From NCBI GenBank assembly GCA_000507305.1, contig DF239541.1:124001-188000 (forward strand): DNA of 64,000 nt. Reading direction: 5' to 3'. A program made the translations under genes and the position numbers. Shown in pieces: positions 1 through 11,800 of the stretch. Source of the DNA: Breviolum minutum Mf 1.05b.01 (taxonomy: Eukaryota > Sar > Dinophyceae > Suessiales > Symbiodiniaceae). Every line of letters begins with the position of its first letter. Position 1 is the stretch's first letter. The notes beneath the pieces are model-generated. The model was not told the origin of the DNA. It worked only from the letters and a program-made list of their open reading frames with translations, and did no database searches.

Positions 1-63
1 GGAAAAAAGCATGCCAGAAGCTTCCTGCCGGGTCCACCGTGCATGAATTGTTTTTCCTTCCAG

Positions 64-300
64 ACGCCAGCGGATTTCTGGGATTTTTTTGAGGAACAGG
101 CGGCCTTGCAGGAATCCAATTACATGCTTGACCGGCAGCTGGCAAAAACAAAAGGAAAAGGAAAGACGCGCCATGTCCGTTTTGCTCTTCCTTTTCACAA
201 CTTAATGCAGAAGGTTGCAGGTGACAGCAGCTGCGGCCAGAGCAGCCTTAAAATTCTGCCGTGCCTCCGCGCTATGATGTCACTTGGCTCCCAATTTGCC
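64..300 (+). CDS. Candidate internal exon(s), unknown protein, 5' end outside window
   Basis: After a pyrimidine-rich tract ending in CAG at 61-63, an open frame begins with TPADFWDFFEEQAALQ and continues through SNYMLDRQLAKTKGKGK. A GC-type donor could end the exon near 140, or the frame can run on to about 360. A second possible acceptor lies near 219, after GTTGCAG. The first 25 residues look like a folded protein (aromatic and acidic), the next stretch is Lys-rich. I do not recognise the family. No start codon is needed because the segment looks internal. Splice sites are inferred and the 3' limit is uncertain. Confidence 0.35.
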
Positions 301-429
301 AGTTCAACGCATTCTGCCCGCCCTTGCAGCACAACCTCTGACTTCTCTAAAGGCTACTCCTAAAAAACTTCCATTCACCTTAGGTGAACAACAACCCCCC
401 CTTCAACAACAACCCCCTCCCCTCCCCTC

Positions 430-436
430 CCTTTCG

Positions 437-488
<52 letters not shown>

Positions 489-489
489 G

Positions 490-543
<54 letters not shown>

Positions 544-596
544 GTCGTCGTCGTCGTCGTCGTGGTGGTTGTTGTTGTTGTTGTTGTTGTTTTGGT
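430..596. repeat. Compound triplet microsatellite (TTG)n-(GTC)n-(TTG)n
   Basis: About 19 copies of TTG are followed by a run of GTC/CGT triplets and then TTG again, flanked by C-rich homopolymers. Every frame reads as a homopolymeric peptide, so the long open frames here are artefacts of the repeat. Confidence 0.95.
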
Positions 597-920
597 TTTG
601 GGGGGGTGGGTGTCCGCTCGCAATCGTTCTTTGGTCAACAACCCCCCCCCCTTCTAAACGACACTCCGAGAGCAATAATAACCGACCCCACCCCTACCCT
701 ATCGAACCGGTCTCGCAGTCCAAGCAGAGGTCTATAATCGCTTTTGTAGATGTAGCGTAATGCTACCCTTCTCTAAACACTTCTTGACTTATTGATGTAA
801 GATACAAACAGATTGCACCACTACACACATCATGCGCATGGAGTTCATCTATAGTATCATCATGCATTTCTATATCAATTGAAGATGATTTGATGCATTT
901 TGTGTCAGGAAAGTCATTCG

Positions 921-1014
921 CATAGGATCCATGTATGGTATATTTACCTACATGCAAACCATAATTCAACCATTCATGTAGGTAAATATACAATGTTTCC
1001 ATGGATCCTATGGG
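921..1014. repeat. Hairpin element, family B (ATAGGATCCATG termini)
   Basis: The left arm reads CATAGGATCCATG then GGTATATTTACCTACATG. The right arm is its complement, CATGTAGGTAAATATA then CATGGATCCTATG. The ends and the inner blocks pair, giving a ~95 bp imperfect hairpin with no coding capacity. Similar copies occur at 20860, 34213, 53080 and 55231. Confidence 0.85.
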
Positions 1015-1048
1015 ATTTGTATTGTCCCATGCTGTTCCTTACCTCAAG

Positions 1049-1132
1049 TCAACACATCGCCAGGTCCCAACCACCTGCTTCACCGCGCCACGCCCTTCAG
1101 CAACTTTGTGAAACTCAGTGACGGCCTTGGCA
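1049..1132 (+). CDS. Candidate exon, unknown protein
   Basis: Between an acceptor (CTCAAG) and a GC donor, the plus strand reads NTSPGPNHLLHRATPFSNF followed by VKLSDGLG. The composition is protein-like, and the strand agrees with the candidate exons at 64 and 2177. A competing reading on the minus strand (AKAVTEFHKVAEGRGAVKQ, 1137-1077) is also open and has a GT donor, so the strand is not settled. Confidence 0.3.
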
Positions 1133-2176
1133 GCTGAAATTTCTGGGTGGAAAATAGTGAAAATGTTAAGTAAATGGTGTTCTTTTGGAAGTTTAACCAT
1201 GTTGAAGCAATTGATTACCTCTGATCCACGGTTTTTGTTTGAACTTATTTTTGGACCTGCGGAATAGAGATTTATAGAAATGAAAAGGTACTGTATCAAA
1301 GGTTTCTATCACTGATTTTTTTTACGGGCCAACTTCCAGTGTAACATTGCAGTCAATTATATATGCAAATAGGTTGCGAAGTATATAATTGTATAGTCAC
1401 CTAGTTCTTTAGGGAATCACATTTGTTCATGGCAAAATGTTACTCATTCCCAGTTATACACCAAAAGACCTGAAACCATGCGGAGATTAGGAGATGATCC
1501 TCGCCAAAACATGCCAAAATGACTTTGCAAAAAAGTTCTGGAAAACGATTTCAATCTCCTAGACAACATTGCTCAGACATATTTTTTGCACAACATTTTG
1601 TGAAAATGTGTGTTGTGAAAAGCCCAGCCCCCTTTTATTTTTTCATTTCGCAACTACTTCTTGTCATTGTTTTTCTTCTTGGATCGTATTTATATTTATC
1701 ATATATAGTATTGGAATTTTATTTGTTGTAGTTGAATTGTTAGTACAAGTCCAAGAAATAGTAACAGAGATTCCTGGATGTACCAATCTCCTTTGTCAAA
1801 TTTGCAAGGTCATAAGGTTCCAGAGCTCTTACAAGACATCACGGAAGCCACGCCCATTCGTGTTGCTGGGATTTTCTGCCGGACGTTGCACAGGAGGGAT
1901 GGCCTGCTTGTTGGGAATGGGGCGCCAACAGGAGGATTTTCGTTGTACCTTAGGGTGATCCCTTAGAAATCGTGACTGAAAACCTTCCGACTGTTTTTCA
2001 GGACACTTGCTTTGGCTTGAACAGACCTGTTTTCGATGGTTCATATTTGCGCACCATGTGATATGTATATACATACAATACATAGTAAAAATAAAGATAT
2101 ATATATATATAGTATAGGTTGAACGGCTTTACCCATATGAATCCTATGTTTCTTGTTTTTTTCTGGTGCCACTCAG

Positions 2177-2308
2177 ATCAGATCACCCTGTCAGCCGTGC
2201 CGAGGCTGTTACTGAAGATGCTGTCTTTGAAAAGCCTGCAACTCAGAGTTTCGAAACAGGTTCCTTTACCACAGACCTCGGGACCATCCTATGGTGGTTC
2301 AAGTTCCA
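2177..2308 (+). CDS. Candidate exon, unknown protein
   Basis: The frame opens after CACTCAG and reads SDHPVSRAEAVTEDAVFEKP, then ATQSFETGSFTTDLGTILWW, then FKFQ before a GT donor (CCA|GTTGAAG). Without splicing the frame ends at a TAG about 20 bases later, so it could also be a terminal exon. The hydrophobic TILWWF stretch next to acidic residues is compatible with a membrane-proximal segment. I do not recognise the family. Confidence 0.45.
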
Positions 2309-3600
2309 GTTGAAGACTAGCCGTGACTAGCCATACCTAGCCACACCAATGGTGTGTTAGTTTCATCATGGGGATATATCCGGATACATCCTTACTTTCT
2401 CGTTTTGAAAAACTGACTACCCAGAGGCCCCATGGAACTAGAAGATTTGCCTACATTTATTATCACTGTAGGCTTGATGTAGGCAAATATACATAAATAT
2501 ACCATACATGGAGCATCTGGGATACCCAACTGCAAGCCTTTTCAGAATTTTCACTTCACAATTCAGGGTGTGTTTATGAAGTTATAGATTCTTTATTTGA
2601 GCTTTGTTAGGTAACAACAGATATAGAGTTCGACGGTTGTACACACAAAATACTGTATGAAGGGCTCCAAAAATGTTCTTCTGGAGGTATAAAGTTGCCA
2701 AATTCAGCTGATACTATCAGATGCTTACCAAATGCAGATCCATCCATACTGGCAGCCAAAGACAAGCATTCCCAAAAAACCAACCTGCTTGAATCTGCAT
2801 AGGAAAAATTCACATCTTTTCAGCTGAAGCGACCGAAAAACCAACGGCACCCGTGACCATGTCCGAACCCCCCCCCCCAAAACGAAGTTGTTTGGCGAAG
2901 TTTCAGGATCATGTTTGGGTTTTTGGAATTTCCAAAAAAAATGGTGGCGCCTGAAAATGATTGAACATGTCTCTGGTTGTTTCAACTAGATTGGTGATCC
3001 TTTTCCTGATCGATAGGGAATCTGAGTCAATGTTTGACGAATCCTGTCTCGTAAAAATGGGTTGAGACTACCAACAGTAGATGTTTGTTTCTGTTGGACT
3101 TTCAAAGTCGATTGTTTGATCCGAATTACCTATAACATTCTTCCTATTTGGGAGAACTTATGATAGCGATGTTGCTATCAATATCTATGAATAAGTTTGC
3201 TTTGGACGTTGGGCACCTAGAAGTAAATCATTCACTCCAGTTTGGTTCAAGATAACTTGTTGTTTGTTGGTTTCCAACCAAGTAGCAGGAGCTGAAACAG
3301 TCCAAAAATAAAGCAAAAAAGCAGCGTCCAACTATTTTGAACCACCATAAGTTAACCATCCATCCACTAACCATGGTGTTTTTATTGTTCAACTGTTGAT
3401 CTACCAATTCCATAACCAAAGATTAGCTGTTGATTAGTTGACGATTAAATACTACTGTTGATGGTTCAGAAATCCCAAACAACCACCTGGCATGGTGCTT
3501 TTAACTTCCTCGCAAGTAATAGGATTTTCACTACCAACTTCAATAGGTTTGACATCGCGGGATTTCTGAGCATCTTCCGAGAATGTTGGCCACAAAAAAG

Positions 3601-3807
3601 GCAATTCATCACCAGCTGGAACCTCGGTCCAGGTTACACCCCAAGATCAAGACATTGCCCTTTTATGCGGATGGTCGTTTGCTCTTTGCTGCTATCAAGA
3701 AGTGCCTTGCCCGGTTGTGGTCGTTGTTTTTTTGGATGTGTTTAAATCCGGACAGGACATATCAGGAGTTGGTTTTATTTGGGGGGCTGAAAACGGAGCT
3801 TTTGAAC
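3601..3807 (+). CDS. Candidate exon, unknown protein with hydrophobic segment
   Basis: An AAG|G acceptor opens 69 codons (207 bases, phase 0 at both ends) that close at a canonical GTGAGT donor after KTELLN. The peptide has a basic start (AIHHQLEPRSRLHPKIK), a central FYADGRLLFAAIKKCLARLW, a hydrophobic SLFFWMCL patch and DRTYQELVLFGGL. Both splice ends, both phases and the residue mix support an exon. A second small candidate exon lies at 4261-4310 (YTDEMFEYLGDGFRLS, AG|G acceptor, GA donor) but does not join in phase, so an exon between them may be missing. Confidence 0.5.
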
Positions 3808-4112
3808 GTGAGTTTTGTTATGGTTTATTACTAGTAGGAATGGATTGAACATTATGGTGTGTAGGTGTGTATTGGTTTGTTAGTTTGATTTGAATGGAAT
3901 GGATGATGAAAACATATGATTGAAGCATGGTGGTATACTATAGTAATTGTAGGAGTTGGTGTTTTTTGAAACGCCTTTGCTTGGCACCATATGTGTTGTG
4001 TTTTAGTTGCTTTGCTGGAGGTTGCGGTTGTTGGCACACAGAACAGACAGGATGCTCTTCCAATTTGAGATTCAAGCAAGGAATGTGTAACTGACGCAAG
4101 TTTCATGTTTTT

Positions 4113-4220
4113 GAACTATAGTGGTGTGGTTTGAAACATTTGTTTTTGCCCCCCTTACTTGAGGAAATGATCTAATTTGACTCCTATTTTTGGACATGGG
4201 GTGGTTCAACCACCAACTCC
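4113..4220. repeat. Hairpin element, family C, diverged copy
   Basis: A GTGTGGTTTGAAACAT left end and a GGTGGTTCAACCACCAACT right end flank a GAGGAAATGATCTAATTTGAC core. This matches the TGGTGGTTTCAAA / TTGAAACCACCAACTAG family seen at 21822, 23729, 45079, 45866, 53381 and 56151. Confidence 0.6.
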
Positions 4221-5481
4221 TGAACCATCCAGCATCGTTTGGAAAGTCAATTCCCTTGAGGTATACCGACGAGATGTTTGAGTACCTTGGAGATGGTTTC
4301 CGATTGTCAGGATGGAGATGTCCAGTCGTGAATTTCTTTTGGGAATCTATCGCCTTAGCTCAAGTTTTTTGAAAAACATCTATGACAAAAATCCCAAACA
4401 AATCTTGTGGGTGGATTGTGGACGACCTTTGATCACCTGGAGCTCCCATTTATAATTGCTACAACTCACTCATATGTAAGTAAACGTAAATGTTGCACCC
4501 CGCTATACCGGCCCCATCATTTCAAATTTTAAATGTTCACTACATACATCGATTATCGGTTGTTGCAAAGATATGCCAAACATATATGTAAGCAATAATA
4601 TGCCATACATGGACGGTCAGATTCAGTAAAAATCTACTGGTTTCTCGACTTTGTTAGGCCTAAAACTTGGGTTTGATTGCCAAACTTTCATGGCGAGACA
4701 GGTTTGCAAGAAACAGATGGATTGGAGAGAAATTGGAAAGATGCTTAAACAACATGAAACAGAAACATATTTTGTATAAGCGAGAGTTGTCATTGATGAC
4801 ATAATGCTTCAACATGAAACAGAATGGTCGCACATGAAACATGTAATTGGGAGTGTCTTGGATTCATCAAACGTTGCAGATGCTTGAGACACGGACGTCG
4901 TAATCTATTTATGAAAACCCACACACTTTTCGGATGATATGTTGTCACCTACAAGGTAGATGGGCCCCTAAAAGTTATATTCCATGAAATTATTTCACCC
5001 AAAAAACTAATGGCCTTAATTATATCCCCCTGGTTTTATTATTAAAAAGAGTTATATCCCATGAAATATCCCAGGGGGAAATGGCCTTTTTTTAAAAAAA
5101 GGTGGGTTATTTCCCCCTGGATGAAAATTTCCACCCTACTGAGATCCTGGGCTCCCCCCATGTCACTCACCTTGAAGAGTTTGCCCCCTGATCGATTCGT
5201 TCCATTGGGTTTCCTCCGGATCTGTGAATTCCTTGGGTCCAAAAACTAGGTAGATGTTTGCAGATCTACTGTATGTATGTTATAAATGTTGCTTGTAGAA
5301 TATATGTAATATACATATTCCCGACTAAACTGGGGACACTTCAGGATACGTAGAAAACGTTGGTGCTGAAACGTTGCAGGAGGTTTTGGTATATGTCTAC
5401 AGGTGAAGTACTTACAGATAACCAGTCCAGATTTCCGGGTGTCAAAATCCCGTTTTTCCATGTTGGTTCCACCGTGCCCAG

Positions 5482-5595
5482 TTTGTTGGACATTTGCGTG
5501 TCACGGCGGCAGATGTGACCGGTGGGTTGACAACCCGGGTGACCCTTTGGTGGGGTCTTGCAGGTGTTGCTATAGGTTGTTTGGGGGGTCTGGAG
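5482..5595 (+). CDS. Candidate exon with one predicted transmembrane segment
   Basis: After GCCCAG the frame reads FVGHLRVTAADVTGGLTTRV followed by TLWWGLAGVAIGCLGGLE. The last 18 residues are Gly/Ala/Leu-rich and hydrophobic, like a membrane helix. An alternative frame over the same bases is Cys-rich and less convincing. A small exon candidate follows at 6001-6041 (AELPPKTNERIPKM, AG|G acceptor, GA donor). These could belong to the same plus-strand gene as the exons at 2177 and 3601, but I could not join them. Confidence 0.35.
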
Positions 5596-6049
5596 AGTCC
5601 TAAGAGGTGGTATTTTATGTTTAACTAGGTGGTGAAACTTCTCATATTTTTGGAATGTTCACCAAAATTTGGGGGAAGATGAAGCCATTTTGACGAGCAT
5701 ATGTTTCACAGGGGTTTAAATTTCAAGCACCAACTAGTTAAACATTTGCTGGGTTTATGTCTTGAAGGGATTACCTTAATCAATATATAATATATTTTAC
5801 TATAGTTTCAACTCTGAATGATACTGTCGAATTTACTAGGTTGCTCAATATTGTTTTTGAACTCTGAATGATACTGTTGGATTTAGTTGCAAACTGCAAT
5901 GTCTTCCAAATGTTCTCTCCCCTTGGTACCTTTTTGTGGAGTTCATTTGGGCCTTAGTTCCAATCAATCCATTCATATCGATCCCATGGCAACTGTGCAG
6001 GCAGAGTTGCCCCCGAAAACCAACGAACGGATACCCAAAATGATGGTTT

Positions 6050-7042
6050 GGAAAAGGTTGGCCTCTTTTAAGATATGGTCATTTTTTGTTATCAATGCTA
6101 GATTTCTGGGGTGTACTTGTCTTCCCATTTATTGGTAGTTGGTTTTGTGTCTCAAAGTCAGAAGATGCAAGTAGTTTCCTTACATGCACTGGCATGTCAA
6201 AAAATATGGCGTGTTGAACCGGATTGTGTACTTTCAGAACCTTCGGACGAAGGGAATGTATTTGTTTAAAAATGGCAAGAAACCTGTAATGTTTATATAA
6301 ATGATAATCCCCAAAAACTGATGAGTGAAAGGTCTCGCCGTGGTCTCAAATGTGTGGTTGAAAAATGGGTCCCCTATGTATTGTGTCAAAACGGCGTTGT
6401 TTATTCAATCATCTTCATTCATCTATCTCACCTTTAACAAAAAGGCCAAGTGCACCCGTGCAGGTGACCATCAACGATTTTGTATGACCATCAAACTTTC
6501 CACTTCAAACATAAGATATCTTGAGGTTACATACGCATGCATATATATATATATATTTCTTATATGTAAGAATCTATCCAGGGTTACACCCTGGTCACAA
6601 AAGACACATGTACAAAATGACAACCCGAAACCCAAGGACGTATGTGCCAGGGTCGGAACTCCGATTAGTTCTGTATAATAGGGGATAAACTCATCAACCC
6701 AGTTCCGTAAGGGTTTATACCTACAACCTCCGGTGCTGCAAAATTATCGCCCGCGAGTGAAAGAGCAAATATTTTGGTTCGTTCCCAAAATTTTGGTTCG
6801 TTGATTTTTTTTTTGCTCTTTCACTTTTCTTCCCGGTCGCCTTGTCGGCTTTACCTTGCCACAATCCCTATGGATGATCATTCAGAAGTATTAGGTGATT
6901 GTAGTATATATCCAAGTCTGAACATCACGATAATCAAACAACTTTGCCATGAAAAGGGATGAAAAAGGATATTTGGAAATCATTGGGGGACATCCGGGAA
7001 CCTCTCTCAGACCCCATCGGACCCAACGATTCATTTTCATCT
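6050..7042. other. No supported gene
   Basis: This kilobase holds a short (TA)n run near 6541, a direct repeat of the phrase CAAAATTTTGGTTCGTT near 6780-6803, and no open frame with convincing splice sites. It is probably the intergenic region downstream of the minus-strand gene that ends at 7043. Confidence 0.5.
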
Positions 7043-8833
7043 TCACCTTTGGCAAATTTTGTTGTCTTTCAAGAAATTCTTGTACAGCAAATGCGACTTC
7101 AACAAGCAGCTTTGAAGGACTCGCTCTCCGATCCGTCTGCTGTCTAGCCTCCTTGACAATCTGCATACTCGCCCAATGTAATCCTCATCTTGCTCGCAGT
7201 TGTGCAAGTTAAAGTTAACCAACACTTGGTGTCCTGCAAGCAGCCATTCCTGAATTTCGAGATGGGCGTGCTTTACCAAATGCAGCTTTGGCTTTATCGC
7301 CCATCCATTGAATGTATCGTTTAATGATGCACCGGCGAGCATGCCGTAGCCTTTCAAGAACTTTGTGAGCTCTGTATATGCAGCCATAGCGCAAGATCTC
7401 TCCATGAACAAACCGTGAGCGTTGAGGATAGAAAAAAATCCAATGGCTCCCTGGCAGGCTGTTCGCATCAAAGTCAGTGTGTGACTGTGTTCCGGTCTCA
7501 ATGGGGTTTGTAGAAAACCTGTGCATTGGACCGCGATGAACTTGAGCAGAATCATGGTGTCAGCGCCTTTGGCGTTCACCCACGGAAAGGCTGCGAAGGT
7601 GGGGTACATGAAGAAAGCCCGGCTGAACGTTCTCAAAGCTGCTGTGCGGCCTGTAGCCGTGCAAAAAAGTTTGAACACTCCGTGGCAATTCATCAATTTT
7701 CCGCCGAAGTCTCCCTGCGAGCCGTAGTATCCTTTGTGCACCATCCAGCAAATGCACGACCCTGCGAGGTCTCTGTAAATACCCACTTTGCACAAATGGA
7801 ATGGGTCACGCTTGTACATCTTCTCCCGAGCAGCTCTGCAAAAAGGGGTTTCAATCATAGAAGGCCCAGGTGGCCCCCATGGGCGCTGCGTATACCTGGA
7901 ATTGGACCATGCTGGTCGGTCTGAAAGCTCTTCCCACGGAAGGTTAGCTTCACCAGCCTGGCATTCATGGCAACAAGCTTGGTCCCTGACAAATCCTTGG
8001 TTTTGAAAGGATCGCTGCAAGGCGATTTTGCAGAACCACTTCAAGTCCCCTTTTGCAGCGGTTACCGCAAAGCAGAAATGTTTGTTTCCAAAGGTAACTC
8101 CTTCATAAAAAAGACGTTTGAAGTCGTTCGCCACAATCTTCAACATCTCCGGGAGCACTTGAGGATATGCGTGGTGTACCCAGCTCGGGATGATGAAAAG
8201 GGCAAAATGTTGTATGAAGCTGTGCCCCTTCATGTTCGTCCTCTGATCCAACAAAACTGACAGCGATTCAGCAGATAGTCTGTCATCAACATTCGACCTT
8301 GAAAATTTGTTTTGAATGGAGATCGGAGGGTCACACTCACATGTTGCACGCCTCTTCCTTTTCTGCAGAACTGTATGAAGTCCGATGATTGCCTGACATG
8401 ATACCACCACTGTATTGCCACGTCGTTTGCCACGCCCCTCGTCACCGTGCCAAGCGATCGGGATGAGATTTTGCAGGTTGTCGGGGTGTTCTTTAAAAGC
8501 TTCATGGTCCGCATGCTGTAGCTTGAACCCATCCCAAAACGTGCGTAGATTTTGAGCTCTTTCTGTGGGGCACTGCAAGCCACCGACTAGAATAGAGGGG
8601 TACTTCTCAATCAGAAACGCCATCAAGTCACATGGTGAGATGTAGGTCATAGTGATAACTTCGCCTGAAGGTGCTATGTAATCATAGGTGCTCAACTTCA
8701 CATTCCAGCGAAAGCCCCAACGGTTGAACCACCGCCAAGTATCCCTACTGCAATTCTGTTTCCACCGGCCATCACCAGCTTGCTTGCTTGATGTGTAGCC
8801 CCGACGGATGGCTTCAGCTGTCACGCAAGGGAC
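7043..8833 (-). CDS. Exon 22: 597-codon C-terminal region of a dinoflagellate-expanded family
   Basis: This uninterrupted exon starts after CTGAG|G with VPCVTAEAIRRGYTSSKQAG. Landmarks in order are FWDGFKLQHADHEAFK, LIPIAWHGDEGRGKRRGNTV, DQRTNMKGHSFIQHF, FCFAVTAAKGDLKWFCKIAL, a CCHECQAGE cluster that could bind metal, KRDPFHLCKVGIYRDLAGSC, HLVKHAHLEIQEWL and DEDYIGRVCRLSRRL shortly before the stop. The HGD-(E/K)-GRG and DPFH..K.GI.RD motifs match my memory of a hypothetical protein family with many copies in Symbiodinium. The spaced conserved Asp/Glu/His residues could be a DDE-type nuclease core, but that is speculation. Such a large unspliced exon beside very short exons suggests a retroposed or transposon-derived origin. 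Confidence 0.65.
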   Translation of the reverse strand, partial: VPCVTAEAIRRGYTSSKQAGDGRWKQNCSRDTWRWFNRWGFRWNVKLSTYDYIAPSGEVITMTYISPCDLMAFLIEKYPSILVGGLQCPTERAQNLRTFWDGFKLQHADHEAFKEHPDNLQNLIPIAWHGDEGRGKRRGNTVVVSCQAIIGLHTVLQKRKRRATCECDPPISIQNKFSRSNVDDRLSAESLSVLLDQRTNMKGHSFIQHFALFIIPSWVHHAYPQVLPEMLKIVANDFKRLFYEGVTFGNKHFCFAVTAAKGDLKWFCKIALQRSFQNQGFVRDQACCHECQAGEANLPWEELSDRPAWSNSRYTQRPWGPPGPSMIETPFCRAAREKMYKRDPFHLCKVGIYRDLAGSCICWMVHKGYYGSQGDFGGKLMNCHGVFKLFCTATGRTAALRTFSRAFFMYPTFAAFPWVNAKGADTMILLKFIAVQCTGFLQTPLRPEHSHTLTLMRTACQGAIGFFSILNAHGLFMERSCAMAAYTELTKFLKGYGMLAGASLNDTFNGWAIKPKLHLVKHAHLEIQEWLLAGHQVLVNFNLHNCEQDEDYIGRVCRLSRRLDSRRIGERVLQSCLLKSHLLYKNFLKDNKICQR

Positions 8834-11800
8834 CTCAGCCCAAACTTAACTAAGAATTTCTCGATGGAACACTGGACATTTGGGGGGTTTGGGGAAGATG
8901 TTTTCAAACAAGTCAAGTCAATCAAGAGAGACCCTTTGTCAAGTGGATCTTTTTGGGATCGACATTTTCATTGGATTGAATCATCTCATATTCTAAGATT
9001 AGGGCCCCATCGGCCACAGCACTTGCAACTGCTGCCGCACCATCATCTAGCTCTAGTTGGGAGTCTTGACCTGGCTGAATCACCGAGAAGGATTGAATTC
9101 TAGACCCCCAGTAGCAACAATCCCTTTTGGTTTACATGGTGGAGTTTCTGTTGGTAAGAGCCCCGAGTGTGAGATGATATGCACGGTTGATTTCGGCAGA
9201 AGTTCACCAATTTTCATCCCACGGGTTTTCTCAAATCTCCCCTCGCTCAAGGCAAAGGTTGGACGGAGTTGTCACGTTTTGTTTGTGAACTCCAAGCTTA
9301 CACCCCAACACACTTGTTTAAGAAAGGCCCTCACCGTTTAAGGTGAAGGATCACCCCAGCTTTAAGACCACGTGTCAACAAAACACATGGGCACCAGTTC
9401 TCAGCCGAGTGGAGGATCATGTATCATGTGGAAATTGAATAAATGAAACAAAAGAGTTGTTTTTATTATCATTTTTATGTTCCAAATAAATCATAATAGC
9501 TATAACTATAACTATAAAGTAAAACCAAAATGATATATCATTTTTAGTTCCGAAACCTCCCTGGCAGAGTTTCCAAAAAGAAGTGAGTTCCACATTCATT
9601 CAGCAACACGGTGCTAGAACCATTTTTGGTAGCAACAACTCAACAGGATAAAAATGTCATTTAGTTTGGTCTACCACCTGATTGTTTGTTTGAGGTTGTT
9701 GCGGGGGAACCAACAACTAATCATAACTCACCTTTTGGCCCGCTTGTTGGGCTTTGACTCTTCAGGTTCATCAGGCTTTGCAGCAGCAGCCTTGGCTTTT
9801 GCCTTGGCCTTTGCTTTGGCCCGGGCCACAGCATCGCCCTTTGGACGACGACGAGGGGGTTTGTTTTCCTTCTCAACTTCCTCGCCCTTTGGCATGATTG
9901 ACCTGCCCCGGGTCCCAAATCTAGCGGTGGAATAAGAAAGGTGGAAATACCAACATTTGGGCAAGCATTATGTACGCCACAGTTCGACAAACATAGTACA
10001 AAGATCATTACTATCGCCCACCTCATACGGACCTCCAAGCCCAAAGCTTCCATTGCCCTCGGGAGCTATTTAGGGAAAGGGATCGAACAAGTGAAAATTT
10101 AAAATGGATACTTCAAACATCTAAGAGTAAGGCCGGTTGGTGGCGATGTCAAACAACTCTTCCATTTTGGATTCACACCTCAAAACGATACAGTGCCCAA
10201 TTTGGGGATGATTTCGGGATGTAGTGATGCAGTTTAAACTGAGCAAAGGGCTCATTAGAAAATCCATCTATCACTCCACCATTATAGGTCGTCTCAATCT
10301 TGGCACAAATGTCATTCAGGGATACCATGGTGGTCTCGATCTTCTGCTTCATCCTTACAATGTGCGGTAAGACCACATAATATTGAAAACAGCTATCTTG
10401 ATTTTTGCACCCCCAAACTTGGTTGAACCCAACACACCTATAATTCTATTTAGCTGAACTTCAGAGTTTGCAACTGGGACAGTTCCTTTCGACTCGTGAA
10501 CTTCTGAAGGCCGATGTCCAGCTTGGCAACACGCTTGGTCAAGCACGTCCTGGGAGAGAAAGAAGAGGCCCCCGTTTGTGTTTGGGTCATTCTCGCTAAA
10601 TCACAAAAACCCAAAATGTTTCAAACAACATCTTAACTATATATCGCTAAGGATCATCATTTTTGGTGCTATGGCACTAAGCAATGAATCAGGTGTGATC
10701 TCCGGGATCCCTGCTTTTTTACGTTCCTTGTCGGCAGCTTCTGCTGCCGCCAATTGCTTTGGGTCCTCACCCTCCGAGTCACTGCTATCATCACCACCTG
10801 ATGGGGCAAAAAAAACAAACAATTGACTTCTCCATGTATCTTATTAACCCATTTTTGGTGGTGGCATTAGCAAATTGTTGACCCCCCAAACTCCCACATC
10901 GAGAATCTAATTTCAAACATCTTTAACCCACTAAATGTCATAGCTTAAAAGATTTCTTCAAGGGTGGATCATCAAACCCAGACCTTGACCATTCTGGCAG
11001 GAAGAAGGTGGGGTGGTAGTGGTTGTTCTCTGTTTGGGTGTAAAGAGTTGAGCAGAACCACCAGCACCTCCGGACTTAGGATTTGTCTCCTTACCATCCT
11101 TAACTTTGGTCCCAGAGCTACCCTTAGTAACCCCATTCTCCTCAGGGTTGACTTGGAAAACATTTCCCATGCAGTCCGGATCATAATCCGCCAAGTTGGG
11201 CGGCGTTTGGTTCCATTGGATCCGACGGTTGACTGCAAGTTGTGACCGCTGCCTAGGCTGTCCACAGTTAACCAAACAATAGCCGATTCAAATCTTATTT
11301 GCATTTGTAGTCAAACACTCCAACACAATATATTGTGCTTGGGGTAAATCATTTCCTAAAACTATGGGGAAAACAAAACCCATACATTGGTGCAGTTCAG
11401 ATACTTGTTTTTGGTAGACACGCAAACTTCAGCCCAGTACAATGCCTTCTTTTCGTAACGGTCTGTCCTGCAAAAAAACACATGGTATGAGGCACCTGTT
11501 GTTTGAGGGCCAAGGTTCCCTTTATGAATGTGAAGGTATCTTTCAGTGAACAGACTTTTTCCAAACCCATTCGCAAACCGAAACATCCCCCAGATCCTCA
11601 TCATTGTCTTGGGTGATTTCTTGGCCTCCATCATCACTGCAGTGATTCTGTTCCTTAATGGGCATGGGAAAGTTTCTGGTATAAGCCGTTCCTATTTTTT
11701 TTACACCAAAAAAAACAGTCACCCAAGTTTAAAGTTATCTTGATCTTGGTTTGGGAACTATACGCTATTAACGCTACTGATTTGGTTGCTATATTTCCCC

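Noticed and set aside
375-675. Long open frames of poly-Leu, poly-Ser, poly-Cys, poly-Thr and poly-Asn
   Set aside because: They are translations of a TTG/GTC triplet microsatellite in every frame.
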